Assembly: GCA_033961575.1 (NCBI GenBank)
Contig: CM066731.1
Span: 134,161,001-134,225,000, forward strand
DNA length: 64,000 nt
Direction: 5' to 3'
Origin: Aselliscus stoliczkanus
Lineage: Eukaryota; Chordata; Mammalia; Chiroptera; Hipposideridae
Position 1 is the stretch's first letter. Each line of letters starts with the position of its first letter. Position numbers and translations under genes: made by a program. The notes under the pieces are model-generated. The model did not search any database. It was not told the origin of the DNA and was given only the letters and a program-made list of their open reading frames with translations. This document shows, piece after piece, positions 1 through 11,499 of the stretch.

Positions 1-329
1 AAGATACTGTTTCTTTTAATATAGAATTTTAAGTTAACAAGGTTTTTATCCCAGATCTTAAAAAAAATTGTTCCACTTCATTGTGTTCTGATGAGATATC
101 TGCAGTATTTGAATTGTTGATCTCTGTAAGTAATGTGACACTATTTTCTGGTTAAGTTCTTTTTGTTGTTGTTGTTGTTTCCCAGGGGGCTAGTTTTCAG
201 CAATTTGATTATGATATATCTTGATGTAGGTTTCTTTGTTTTTGTTTCCCCCGCCTCTTTAGCATTCACTGGGTTTCTTTAAAATGCTTTTTTATCTTTT
301 GCCAAATTTCTCTTAAGTAGACCTCCTTC

Positions 330-371
<42 letters not shown>

Positions 372-1150
372 CAAACAAACAAACAAAAACACTACTATCC
401 AAATGTGGTGATGGTCATACTCTTATTTGTAAAATATATTTACTACATGAATGTATATCCTTAAACTATATACGCATATAGACATATATGTATATACACC
501 ATTATTAGTATACTTTAATGTAACTAATATACTATTGTATCCAGTGACTTACTTTTTACACTCAGCTCTATGTTTCAGAAGTTTTATCTATGTACTGTCT
601 GACACTTTGCTTCATCCCATTACTGACTCTATCCAATTATGTGAATATATCACAATTTATACATCTGTTTTTCTGTTGATGAAAGTATCTATTATTTGAA
701 CAATCTTGCACTGAGCAATGTTGTACATATATAATTTCCAGTACTCATCGAAAAGAGATTCTCTTAAGAGTTATAAACCTAGATGTACGATTTCTGAGCC
801 ATTTTCCTCTTCTAAGAAATTATCTTTTCAGATCTCTTGTCCATTTTCCTACAGGGTTGTTTTTCTTATGAATTTGAAAGATGGTTTTAGTCATACTAGA
901 CATTTGTTATTATATACATACATACATATATACATATAGCAAATGTCTTCGGTTTATGGTTTGCCTCTATTTTTTTATTTTTTTGATGTACAGAAGTTCT
1001 TAATTCAGTGTAATAAAATTTTACATTTTTTTTTTCCCTTCATTGTTTGTATATATTGTTACCTTTTATTTGAGGTCAATTTGTATGAGTTCTTTTTGAT
1101 ATCACAAAGTTACTAATATTTTGTCTTATTTATGTGGCCAATATTTCCAC
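1..1150. other. Intron 10 (part), AT-rich, no exon seen
   Basis: No splice-bounded open segment that fits the gene's frame was found. The stretch holds a short TTG run near 162-179, a CA microsatellite at 332-368 followed by AAAC repeats, and T-rich sequence. The rest is unclassified and probably decayed repeat. Confidence 0.5.
332..387. repeat. (CA)n microsatellite with AAAC tail
   Basis: About 18 uninterrupted CA units run into an AAAC/AAAAC stretch. The site is intronic. Confidence 0.95.
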
Positions 1151-1790
1151 AGTTTTGCTAACAACTTTTTAAAAAATTTTCTTATTAAATGCTTCAAACA
1201 TAAACAAAAACCAACAGAACCCTTATGTGCTTAGCATGCTACTTCAAAAATAACACATGGAAAAATATTTGTCTAGGCCCTTGATCGCTCCCTGCTTCCA
1301 TATTGTTTTAAAGCACATCCCACACATAATATTTCATCCATCAAATGTGAATATATATCTAAAAGATAAGGGTTATTTTGGAATTTATAACCACAATAGC
1401 ATTAGCACATTGCACAAATTAATAATTATTTAATGTAATCAAATATTTATTTGTTATTTAACTTTCCCATACAATGAATGTCACAAAAATATTTTGATGT
1501 TACTTTGAATCTACATTGATGTACACTGCAATAGTTTTTTGTCTTTTCAGACTCTTTTGGTCTATATTTCCTCTTTCCATATATCCCTCTACCTCCCTCT
1601 CTTTTTTTTAAATTACAGTTTATTTATTGAAGGAACTGAGTTGCTTCTCCTGTTGAGTTCCTCACATACTGGACTTTTGATGATTGCAGCACACAGATAT
1701 AACTTCTAAAATATACAGCTGAGTGTAAAAAGCAAGTCACATAAGCCTGGATACAATAGCATATCAGTTACATTAAAGTATCTTAATAAT

Positions 1791-1822
<32 letters not shown>

Positions 1823-2510
1823 ATATAATTTAAGATTGCTCCTATATGGTATAGTTATTATGTATGTTATTTGTTTCGTATTTCCTATAAAATGTTGGTT
1901 GGATTGATACACTTTCAGGTTCAATTTCTTTAACAAAAGTGATTTATAAATGTTGGTGTGTCTCTCCATTAAGAGGCACATAATATCTTGTTTTTCTCTT
2001 TGTGATATTAGCAGCCATTTATGTTCAAGGCCTAGATCTAGTCATTAATTAGGGATTGCAAAACTGGGATATTTTGATTCTATCATTCCTTCATAGATAG
2101 ATTGAATACTTCTATAAAGAGAAACTTTCCCTCAGCTACTATTTGGTTACATTGTGGCATAGGTTATGTAGGAAAAGCAGACAAATACTTAATGTTTTAC
2201 CATCATTTATCAGTTTTTAATATAATGAATTGATTCAGTAGCATCTTCCAACAGTGAACAGTTTTGTTTTGTGTCATTATGAATTCACAAATTTAAATAA
2301 ATTTGATGTGCTTCAGCACATTGTTGTGTTTGTGTTTGTTAATGCTGAAATTGTTACAGCTATGGCCAGTTGGAGCCCCTTCAGGATAACTCTTTGAGTC
2401 CTTTGTGATGTAACCCTAGTGATTTTTGATAGCTTCCTTGCTATCTGGGAAGACAGGAAGATTAGCCAAGCTTATCTTGTACACCTTCAATTGCTTCAAA
2501 CTCCATTGAG
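1150..2510. repeat. Old interspersed repeat, class uncertain (possibly L1-associated)
   Basis: Several phrases match a widespread mammalian repeat I know by sight: the shift from alkyl-like T/C-rich blocks to 'AGGCACATAAT', then 'CTTCTATAAAGAGAAACTTT', then the 'GGCCAGTTGGAGCCCC' block. They occur in the expected order over about 1.3 kb. A TA microsatellite interrupts it at 1791-1828. I cannot name the subfamily without a repeat library. Confidence 0.5.
1791..1828. repeat. (TA)n microsatellite
   Basis: Near-perfect TA run with one TT interruption. Confidence 0.9.
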
Positions 2511-2542
2511 TTTTATTAGCATCTTTGAAAAGACAAAGTGAG

Positions 2543-2640
2543 GGGCCGGCCGAGTGGCGCGGTGGTTAAGCCAGCGGCCCCGGTTCGGTCCCACATATGA
2601 GGGCCAGTGACACTGCCCTCAAAAAAAAAAAAAAAAAAAA
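2543..2640 (+). mobile_element. tRNA-derived SINE, short form, with poly(A) tail
   Basis: It begins GGCCGGCCGAGTGGCGCGG, has an A-box-like GAGTGGCGCGGTGGTTAAG and a B-box-like GGTTCGGTCCC, and ends in ACTGCCCTC followed by about 20 A. Compared with the copy at 44286 it lacks about 15 bases between the two boxes. It sits inside an antisense L1 fragment, so it inserted after that L1. Confidence 0.85.
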
Positions 2641-3850
2641 GATCTGGACATTCTTTTCTGTTTTGTTGATCTATTTGTCTGTCCTTATGTAAATTCAGTA
2701 TTATTTTAATTACTGTAGGTTTATAATAAGCTTGAAATTTCAAACTTTGAGTTATCCGACATTTATTATTCTTCTGGGGTGACTTAGTTATTCTAGGGCC
2801 TTTGCATAGTCTGCTGGGATTTTACAATATTTGGGTTTGCCTTTCATTTCTTCTTGTTGTTGGCTGGGACCTCCAGGATGGTGATGGACAAAATTGTGAT
2901 TGCGTACATCCTAAACTTGTTCCAAAATTTAAGGGAAAAGGATCAACATAAATTCATATATTGGCTCTATAAACTATCAGAGAAAGGACATACCCTCAAT
3001 ATTCCTAATTCACTAAGAGGTTTTATCATGAATGGGTGTGGAATTTTTTATTTTTTCCTGCATCTTTGAGATAATCATCTGAATTTTCTTCTCTTTTCTC
3101 TTAATGTTATGAATTACTTTATTTTTGAATGGTAAACCAACCCTGCATTCTTAGAATAAACCTCACTTATTCATTATGAATTATCTTTATTATATATTAT
3201 TTGTTTTGCTAATTTTATTTATTTATAGTTTTTATATAATTTCATATTTCTTCATTGGGAATATTGACTGAGATTTTTTTCTTATAATATCTTATAAAGG
3301 TTTTGATATCAGAATGATCCTACTGTCAAAATTATGATTTGGAAGAAGCATTCACTCCTTTTCAATTTTTTGGAAGATTTTGTGTAGAATTAGTATAATT
3401 TCTTCTTAGATATTTGGTATAATTCAGAAGTAAAGTCATGAGACTGGAGTTTTCTTTGAGGAAAAGTTTTAATTACATATTTAATTCCTTTAATAGCTAT
3501 GAGATTCTTCATAGTATTGATTTATTCATAAATAAGATTAGGTAGTTTGTGTTGTTCTAAGAGATAAATTTGCCCCTTGCATTTAATTTTTTAAAATTAT
3601 TGCCATATGTTTTTTCATAATATTCCTTTACCATTATTTTTAGTATTATTTATAAACTCCGGTTGTACTGTTATGTCTAATTTTCCTGATGCTAGAAATT
3701 TGTGTCTTCTCTTTTTCCTGATCAATCTGGTTTATCCCTTTTTGAACTTCTCAAAAAGTCAGCTGTTTCATTTTCTCTCTTGTTTTTCTATTTCTTTGAT
3801 TTTCACTTTGATCTTTACCATTTCCCTTCTCCTCCTTATTAAGCATTGAC
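2641..3850 (-). mobile_element. L1 ORF2 fragment, antisense
   Basis: The plus strand reads as the reverse of L1 ORF2. Examples are the AAACCAACCCTGCATTC and ATAAACCTCACTTATTC phrases near 3133-3170 and the GTGTCTTCTCTTTTTCCTGATC phrase near 3701. It is broken by many indels and has no intact reading frame. Confidence 0.8.
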
Positions 3851-4455
3851 AACATGTGGAAGAACTGAAATGCTGATGTACTGCTGAATGGTGTGTAAAA
3901 TGGTAAAACCATTTTGGGAAACAGTTTAGCATTAAACACATATCTACCATATGACCCAATCATTCCACTACTTTGTATTTACCTAATAGAAATGAAAAAA
4001 TATGTTCACAAAAACACTTGTGCATTAATATTCATAAAGGTTTAGTTCTAAGAGGCAAAAACTGGAAACAACCGAAACACAGGTGAATGGATAAAATATT
4101 GGGACATATTCATACCATGGAATACTTCTCAGAAATAAAAAGGAACAATTTCTTAATATATGCAACATTATTTTGGGTGAAAAAAGCCAAGAGTACATAC
4201 TGTACAATTCCATTCATAGAAAATTCAAGAAAATCCAAGCCACTCTTGTGTGGAGGGAGAGAGCAGTGTTGTTAGGGGATGGGAAGAAAGGGATGGATGG
4301 ATTACAAAGGTGGATCATAAAACTTTCGAGGGTCTTAGAAATGTTATTTTGATTGCGGTGATGGTCCCACAGTTGAAGACATTTTAAAACTATTTGATTT
4401 AAATGAGTACCGTTTATTGTATTTTGGTTATACTTCAATAAGTTGTTTGTTTAAA
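3851..4455 (+). mobile_element. L1 3' end fragment, sense
   Basis: The order is typical of the end of L1 ORF2 and the 3' UTR of old L1M elements: ACCATATGACCCAATCATTC near 3948, GGAATACTTCTCAGAAATAAAAAGG near 4118 (read in parts), then a G-rich block and an ACTTCAATAAG tail. The orientation is opposite to the preceding L1 piece, so the two are separate insertions. Confidence 0.75.
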
Positions 4456-4491
4456 AAAAAACTACACTGTTTCTCTTTCACCTACTTTTAG

Positions 4492-4601
4492 AACCTGCAG
4501 CAAATGCTATTCATCGATGTCTAAGTAGTTCAAGGAATGTCAGAAACTCAACAACTCCAATTTATCAGCTCGATCCACTACTTCATAGCACTGAACAAAA
4601 G
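4492..4601 (+). CDS. FSIP2: FSIP2 exon 11
   Basis: The exon follows a pyrimidine-rich acceptor ending TTTTAG and ends at AAAAG|GTATAA. Only one frame is open: two bases finish a split codon, then 36 codons beginning PAANAIHRCLSSS and ending LDPLLHSTEQK, with the end on a codon boundary. The segment is rich in Ser, Asn and Thr and has no recognisable domain. Exon 12 continues in phase 0. The other two frames stop early, which supports this frame. Confidence 0.8.
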
Positions 4602-5400
4602 GTATAAAGTTGTCTCCAACTTTTGTAGGGTGATTACTAATTTATCTATTTAACTTATATTTCTATGAATTATCTCCTTCACTACTAGCATGGTACTTAT
4701 TGGTTAGGGATATCAGAGTTTATTGAGACCTGATCCCTTTCCTGAAGTGCTGAGTTACCTCTGTGCTATACTCACTATATAATTTAGCAGAAATTAATCC
4801 CAGCAAATATTTAGCAATTATAATGGTAATAATAGCTAATATGTAATGCGCATCTACTTTTGGTCAAGCCCTGTTCTAAGCCAGAGTTAGGGAAAATGAA
4901 ATTAAGTCACATAGGATACAAAGATGAATAAGCCATAATCACTTGAGGACTCATTATCTAGTGGGCCACATAGAGTCAAATGTTATTACAATAAAAGGAG
5001 GGTCTGAGGTGATAAATTTTGAGTCTAAGCAATGCATTCATTAAGCATTAGATTGGATTGGAATGGGTTGGATTGTATTTCCCTGAGACAAACTGAATTG
5101 ACTCTAAACTTTTAGGACCAACTATTAAATGGATTCTATGCTTTAAATGAAATATAGAACAAGAGGAACAAGTTTGTGCATTGCTACATACTGAACACAA
5201 TTTTGAACTAGCTAAATTTGAGATTCCTGTGAAAGATAGTGTAGGATGTTGGTAAGATGTATTCTCCTTAAGACAATTTTCATGAGACAATGAGGGGATA
5301 AAGGGGGAAAAAAATCTTTATTTGGGTGATAGAAAGCAAAATCTTTTTTAGAAGTATCGTTACTAATGAATACTTTTCTCTTTAATGTTGTACCATATAG
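4602..5400. other. Intron 11, with a possible old L2/MIR-like remnant
   Basis: Around 4790-4990 the sequence resembles the common ancient-repeat text (variable-size list, then GGATACAAAGATGAATAAG, then CATTATCTAGTGGG) seen in L2-related elements. Nothing else was recognised. Confidence 0.4.
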
Positions 5401-5455
5401 AAAGATGTACCATATAGAGCGACAAATAAAAAATCAAGTCCTGGCAATGATGGAG
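5401..5455 (+). CDS. FSIP2: FSIP2 exon 12
   Basis: The acceptor is TACCATATAG and the donor GGAG|GTAAGA. The exon gives 18 codons, starting KDVPYRATNKKSS, plus one base that joins exon 13 to make Gly. The stretch is short, basic and polar, with no domain. A 12-base copy of the acceptor sequence occurs 17 bases inside the exon (see findings); using that second site would shift the frame, so the first is chosen. Confidence 0.8.
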
Positions 5456-6539
5456 GTAAGAAAATGAAAAATATTCATAATTGTTTTGTTATTTAAGTAC
5501 ATAATTATGGTTTCCTCATATAATTTTCCAAGGTATTTGTTTTACCTGATTATTAAAATTATGGTTATTTTAGAAAATAAGGCATGGTATAAATTTGTTT
5601 ATGAATATAGATGTTATAATTAGCCCAGATATTTGAGTGATTGCTTGATGAGTATGGCTTTTGAAGTTTGCAAAGTATAGAAAAATTAGGGTCCCTGCTG
5701 TAGCTGTTTATAATGATAGGTAAAGTAAGTTACTGACTTAGGTCCCTATGGGGACCACTGCCATCAATTCCCCACAGACAATACATCCTATCTCCTATGT
5801 AGCCTTGAGTAGAATGTACATTGACTAAGTTTCTATGTGCCTTGTTAAGAGTTCTGGAAGTCACTAAGATCCATGTATATCCTACATAGGCACACAGAAA
5901 ATAACAGACACCCCTATTCAGTGGTCAATGACCACCTCAAATTCATCATCTTCTTGATCCTCCTATTTCCACCCAGGAACAAAACCTGAGTTCTTTGACT
6001 CCCTCTTTCTTGCATTCTGCATTCCAAAGTTGCCACTTTCTGCCTCATCTACCTCTTTAATTCATCTTGCCCTCTCTGCTTCTCCATGCCCACGGCTTCT
6101 TGTTTCCTCCATCTTCTGCTGTTTTAGTACCCTTCCTCCAGTTTTGTCCTCCTCTTTTTAATCCACCATCCATTTGGTGTGAAAGTCATTAGTGGTTTTC
6201 CACTGCAGACTGAATGAAATGCAAACAGTTCATTCTGGCCACGGTCTGAGGTTAGTTACAAGGGTTAAGCTGCCATGATATAAAATAAATTAGGATCAGA
6301 GGTTAGGGGTTTCAGACTTGTCCTTGAGAGTAATGGTGAGCCAAGGAAAACTTGTGAACATCAAAAAAGATCATGGTATTCTTTCAGGTACTTCCTCAGC
6401 TCAAATAAATCTATTATTATGGTAATCAAATGATTGTGGCCTCTCAGCAGGAGGAAAATACTGGTTCAATTAATTAATATTCACCCTGGTTCTAGCAATA
6501 TTATCTTCTCATATTTAAAGGTATCTCTTCTTCTTCTAG
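5456..6539. other. Intron 12, nothing firmly recognised
   Basis: The C/T-rich block at about 5930-6180 looks like an old LINE or LTR remnant but could not be assigned. No other signal was seen. Confidence 0.4.
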
Positions 6540-6631
6540 GAGCTCAAGATATAATTATTTCAGCTCAAACTTCACCAACAAGAAAGTTTCCCAGAACTTC
6601 ACAGTCTCATTTTGGTCCTACAAAACATGAG
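6540..6631 (+). CDS. FSIP2: FSIP2 exon 13
   Basis: A strong pyrimidine tract ends TTCTTCTTCTAG, and the donor is ATGAG|GTATAT. Two bases complete Gly with exon 12, then 30 codons read AQDIIISAQTSPTRKFPR and on to FGPTKHE, ending on a codon boundary. It is rich in Ser, Thr and basic residues and probably disordered. The frame fits exon 14 with the acceptor at 14586. Confidence 0.85.
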
Positions 6632-7980
6632 GTATATAATATTTTTTTTGCCTCAAATACAAACTGAATAAGTGAGGTACCATCTTGTGATCATCATTGG
6701 TATAAAAAAGTTTTATTCATCAAGTGAACATACAGAATAGCTTTATTCCCTGAAATGAATCATGCCATAATAAAATTTTAATAGCCTTAGGATAGTGTTC
6801 CTAAATATAGGGTATCATGTTAGTTCACAATACGTACCTTCAGCCTTAAGAGGAAGTTTCAAATTGGGTTTCTTGGATTGAGCTTTGCCTAGTACTGATG
6901 GATTGTTCAGAGACAGCCATACTCTCTCCCCACATTCCCTGCTGACCAGCAGTTACCTGCTGTTTAAAAGCTACCAGCAAAGATTCAGGGTTCAGCTGCC
7001 AGATATAACATAATTTTTTCTCTATGTCACGCCAACTTATTATTACAGGAGTCAAAATCACATCTTTTATTCTATTAGTAGCACAGTATTAATTGGTTTA
7101 ACTGTGCTAAAGACTTAACATGGTTTTAAAGAGATTTCAATACACTGGAAATTTACTAAATTCTTTCCAAATGAATTCTACTTGATTAATGTAGAAAGTG
7201 GCATCATTTTCTGTGTTCTCTAACGCATAATATATGGCAGACTACATTATGCATAACTCCTATAATGTAGTATGTTTACCATAATATGCTTCTTTGTAGT
7301 GGAGTTTTATTATAAATAAACATTTTACAGTTCAATGTTCTATGTCAATATCTATATTAATTATGCTGAGTCAGAAAAAAAATTTCTTAACAACTTTGAC
7401 ATTTGAAGTTTCCATATTGCCCAATAGATTTCAAAGGCCATGTCCTTCACTAAAAAAAAATAAAAAAACAAACAAAACAAAACAAATTCCTTAAAGACAG
7501 TGTCCAAATTTTATTATTCCCCTTTTTCGGGTAATGGGTATATTAAATCCGCCACCCACATTGATCTCAAATGAGTATCATATGATCTCAAATGAGTATC
7601 ATATGTCCACAAATACCTAATTTATTATGCGAAATAGCATTTTATTGTAAGTATTCATCCTGTTTTCAACATTTTGTATACAGGCTTCCTCTGTCATAAA
7701 ACATATTTCTGTTGGCATATGTTTAACTCTCAGACCTAGGAAGAAAAAAGTTTATTGCACTGGATTTACCTCCCTGAGTAGGCCGAGTTCTTGGACAAGT
7801 CTAGAGAGCTACGGATCCCTATATATTCCCAAAACCTGTTCTCTGCCTTCCAGCTCCACCTAAACTTTTCTATATTGTTAGCTTTGTGAAAAAAAAACAA
7901 AAAAAAAAAACCCACTTATTCTTTTGTTCTATTGAGTTGATTAACGTCCTTCCTCAGCGGTGGAGTTACTTTTAGAATAC
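6632..7980. other. Intron 13, first part, no gene
   Basis: Unclassified AT-rich sequence with short A-rich runs at about 7452-7490 and 7889-7910. A 21-base tandem duplication lies at 7564-7605. Confidence 0.5.
7564..7605. repeat. Two-copy 21-base tandem duplication
   Basis: The unit GATCTCAAATGAGTATCATAT occurs twice in direct succession without mismatch, so the duplication is recent compared with the surrounding old sequence. Confidence 0.95.
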
Positions 7981-8530
7981 CAGTGAATACTATTATTCTG
8001 AAAAGGGTTAACATAGGAGGCTTGAGACTGCCATCTTTAAAAAGGGCCTACTTGCAAGGGTGAGCTTTGGCCAGTATTTGGGAAGTTGGCTCTTCTAACA
8101 TTCCTTCATGGATATGGAACTTTTCCTAACTGCATGGGTGGTGCCCTATACCTAGACACTGCCAACAATGATTTTTGCAGGAAATCTGATTTCCTTGTGG
8201 GAAGCTGGATTTTGGGTATGCACTAAGGTTGTCTTCATGAACAGCCTTCAATTAAAACCTTGAGTGCTAAGTTTCTCTTGGAGTTTCCTGGGCAGAAACA
8301 TTGCACACATGTTCCTGCATTTCTTATTGCTGGAGAAAAGTGCTTGCTCAAACATGTCCTCTCACAGGAAGGAGAGAGCATAAGGAAGATTCTACATGGA
8401 TTTTTGCAGACTTAGCCTGGGTCTTTTCCCTTTGTTTATCCTATAGTGTACCCTTTTATTGTAATAAATCTTAGATGTGAGTAACAATACATTCTGAGTC
8501 CCATCAGTCTTAACAAACCACCAAATATAT
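7980..8530 (+). mobile_element. Probable ERVL-type solo LTR, old
   Basis: The order of phrases resembles the 3' part of an ERVL-class LTR: CTTCATGAACAGCCTTCAAT near 8233, AACCTTGAGTGCTAAGT near 8257, a polyadenylation signal in GTAATAAATCTTAGA near 8460, then GAGTAACAATACATTCTGAG. No internal retroviral coding sequence was seen on either side. Subfamily and exact ends are uncertain. Confidence 0.5.
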
Positions 8531-8839
8531 AGGCGATCTTGCTGACTGCCTATGATACAACTCTGAAAATTTGAATTCTGTAAATAATAGATGTAATGTA
8601 AAATCACAAAACGTGTATACTTCTTAAAAGTTTACGTTTAAGGAAGTTCTCAAAATCTGAAATTTCAGTATTTATATGTTCAAATCATGGGAAAAAAGAA
8701 CTTGAGAATGTTTTGTTGTTTGGATTATATACAGAAGGACATAAATGCTGTTTGGAGTGAAAAACATAACAAAAGATCAAGCTATGTCTGTGACTCAGGT
8801 AAACATCAGCAACAACTACTGAGTAAATTATGCAATATT

Positions 8840-9010
8840 TTAATTCATTCTTTCAACTAACATTTATTGAGCTCTTGCTTCATGCTGTGTATGGTGCTAC
8901 GTATTGAATGAAGAAAGCCAATGGTTCTTATTCAGGGCTGTTAGAGCAAAGTGAGGAGACAGGCATGCCAGTAACCACAACCCAGTATTAATAAAGACAG
9001 TAGGTGTGTA
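8840..9010 (+). repeat. L2-like ancient repeat fragment
   Basis: TTTCAACTAACATTTATTGAGC followed by a size/peak phrase and an AGACAGGCATGCCAGTAAC block is the usual L2-related order (quoted in part). Confidence 0.5.
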
Positions 9011-9199
9011 TACAAATCAGAGCAAGTGTAGAGAAGGCAGTGCCTAGGTGAGCCTTTATGAAAGAGACAATTTGAGAGATCAGAAATGAAAAGGACTTTT
9101 CTGCTTCTCTTTCTTTGAACATTGAATGCCTTTCCATGTGTCTTAAGTATTGTTTCATAATGTATATATGACAGATGCAACATACAGATAAATATGTGT

Positions 9200-9485
9200 G
9201 ACACATGTACTCTGGAATGCTAGGTCATTAATATATTCAGATACTATACATGTGTGGATCTGTTTCTCTGATTTCTGTATCCCATTCCACAAGACCAGTG
9301 TGACTGTCATTGCACTAGTATCACATTCTTAGTCTTTCATAAGGTTTTGAGATCAATAAGGGAAAAGAAAAGAAAAGAAAAAAAAACTTCACGCCCCCTG
9401 CTGCCACTCCTACCACTTTCTTGTTCTTTTCTGGGGGTGCCTTGGCTAATTCTCCCCATACTTTCCTCCATATAAATTTGAAATT

Positions 9486-9573
<88 letters not shown>

Positions 9574-10730
9574 CTGAGGTGTTGATTGAAATTTCATTGA
9601 AACTGTAGATCAATATGGGGAGAATAGGTATACTTACAATACTGATTCTCCCCATCAGTGCCAATGGTTTATCACTCTATTTAATGGAAATTACATTTCT
9701 TTACTTTGCTTTAAGTTCAGTAATTTTCTCCAAATAGCTCTTACACATTTTTTTTGTTAGATTTATTCCTAGGTACTTATATTTATGTTGCTATTTAAAA
9801 TGGTATATTATCTAACTGCTTGTTGCTAATATATAGAAATGTAATTGATTTCTATATTACGATTATGTGAGACCTTTCCAAATTCTCTAATTCTTCTTCT
9901 TTATCTGTTAATTCTGTTTTTTTAATATAATCATATCATCTACAAATAATGAAAGTTTAGTTAACGCTTTTGTAATCTTATATTTTTAAATTATTTCTGG
10001 CAATCTTTCCATCCTAGGGCCTTCATAGAAATGGCAAATAAAGTGATGAAAGTGGGATTTCTGTCTTCTTCCTGATTAAAAAAAAAAAAATTTATTTTAA
10101 AATTATTCACCATAAAGTGATGTCCACTGTAATATCTTGGTATATGACAACGCTAGGTCAAGAAAATACCCTTCTGTTTCTAATTTACTAAGATATTTTT
10201 TTATCAGTGAATGTTGGCTTTTTAAAACTGTATTTTATATATCTGTTTCCTCATTTTTTGATGTCAGAGCAATGATGCACTTCTTGATTAAATTATTTCT
10301 ATTTATCATGTATTATCTTCCTCATACATTTTGAGATTAGGTTTTCTAGAATTTTTTAGGATTTTATTATCTAGGTTATTGAGAGGAATTGGGCTGTAAT
10401 GTTCCCATCTCATAGTTTCATTGCCTGGTTTTCTTGTCAAGATTACAATAGCTTCATCAGATGTACTGCCTCTTTCTTATTATTTTCTGGAAATTTCTAG
10501 AGTTGGAATTATATATTCCTTTAATGTTTGCTAGAAATCGCTGGCTAAATATTTAACCTGGTTCCGGCTCTCTTAGTGAGCAAAATTTAAAATTTAATTA
10601 CTTTAGTGATTCAGAACTATTCATATTTTCTATTTCTTTTCAAGTTTTTATCACGGTACACTTTTCTTGTAAATTTATTCAATTTTTCTAAATTTTCAAA
10701 TTTATTGACATAAAGTCTTCATGTATCCTA
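9200..10730 (-). mobile_element. L1 ORF2 fragment, antisense, split by a compound microsatellite
   Basis: Reverse-L1 phrases occur in order: TTGAAACTGTAGATCAATATG near 9595 (read in parts), TTAGATTTATTCCTAGGTACTTA near 9757, the ATCATCTACAAATAATGAAAG block near 9937, and the TTCTTGTCAAGATTACAATAG block near 10430. The frame is destroyed. Confidence 0.75.
9489..9571. repeat. Compound (CT)n(CA)n microsatellite
   Basis: About 20 CT units run directly into about 21 CA units inside the antisense L1 fragment. Confidence 0.97.
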
Positions 10731-10744
10731 TCCATACAAATCAG

Positions 10745-10975
10745 ATGACTGCAAGGCAGTATGCCTAATGGGTAAGAACATATACTCTGACCCCAGACTA
10801 GCTAAGTTGAATCCATACTGCAACACTTAAAATTTATGTTTGCCAATTTATTTAATTCTGTTCTTTAGTATTTCCAACTATAAAATGAGAGTAATAGTAC
10901 ATAGTTCATAAGATTGTTCTAGCAATTCAATTGGTTAATATTTGTAAAGTGCATAGAATAATGTGCGCCAATTGG
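10745..10975 (+). mobile_element. MIR SINE, sense
   Basis: The order is the MIR one: CTAATGGGTAAGAACATA, CTCTGACCCCAGACTAGCTAAGTTG (in part), GCAACACTTA, then the CCAACTATAAAATGAGAGTAATAG core and AAGATTGTTCTAGCAATTCAATTGG, AAAGTGCATAGAATA. It is well preserved for such an old element. Confidence 0.8.
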
Positions 10976-10987
10976 TGATATGGAAGA

Positions 10988-11476
10988 GTTTTTTTTTGTT
11001 TGTTTGTTTTTTAAAGATTGTATTGGCGAATTGGGGGAGGGGAACAGCGTTGGAGAATCAGGGAAGGGGAACAGACAAGTTGCTGTCCTTTTGTTCTTCA
11101 GTCTAGTTGTGGAGGACATTGCTTCACTGGCCCATGTTGGTATCATCATTGCGCTCTTCTCTGGTGAGGCAGATCGGTCGCCGGCCTCTGGACGGCCGCT
11201 CACAGGGGCTCTTGGCAGCTCACACGGGCTGCCAGCCACTCACACTGGCTGCCGGCTGCTCACTGTGGCTTATGGCAGCCCACCACAGCAGGGGCTGCAG
11301 CCCACACCGTCGCCCGTGACTCACAGCAGCCCAGTTCCAGGTGGAGCTGTTATTCACCATCTTAGCTGTAGAGGGCAGTGTCACTGGTCCTCATATGTGG
11401 GATCCGAACCAGGGCCCTGCTGCTCAGAGCCGGCATCTCAAGTCAGCTCTTAACCAATGCACCACTCAGCCAGCCC
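10988..11476 (-). mobile_element. Long composite tRNA-derived SINE, antisense
   Basis: Read on the minus strand, the element starts at 11476 with the same GGCTGGCTGAGTGG head as the two short copies. It has the B-box-like GGTTCGGATCCCACATATGAGG and the ACTGCCCTCTACAG block, and then continues for about 350 more bases. That extension is rich in GC, with repeated 'GGCTGCC/GTGAGC' motifs, and ends in A-rich sequence at 10988-11015. The copies at 2543 and 44286 stop at ACTGCCCTC, so this is an extended family member. Any open frame across it is repeat-derived. Confidence 0.8.
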
Positions 11477-11499
11477 AAAAGAGATTTTTAACTGTACTG

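Noticed and set aside
1608..1650. ATTACAG followed by an open stretch, considered as exon 10
   Set aside because: The sequence belongs to the recognised old interspersed repeat at 1150-2510 and has no matching donor in frame with exon 11.
9337..9664. Open frames with runs of Val-Cys and Arg-Glu
   Set aside because: They are translations of the CT/CA microsatellite on the minus strand.
10980..11453. A 157-codon plus-strand open frame
   Set aside because: It lies entirely in the antisense composite SINE, so its length reflects the GC-rich repeat and not a gene.
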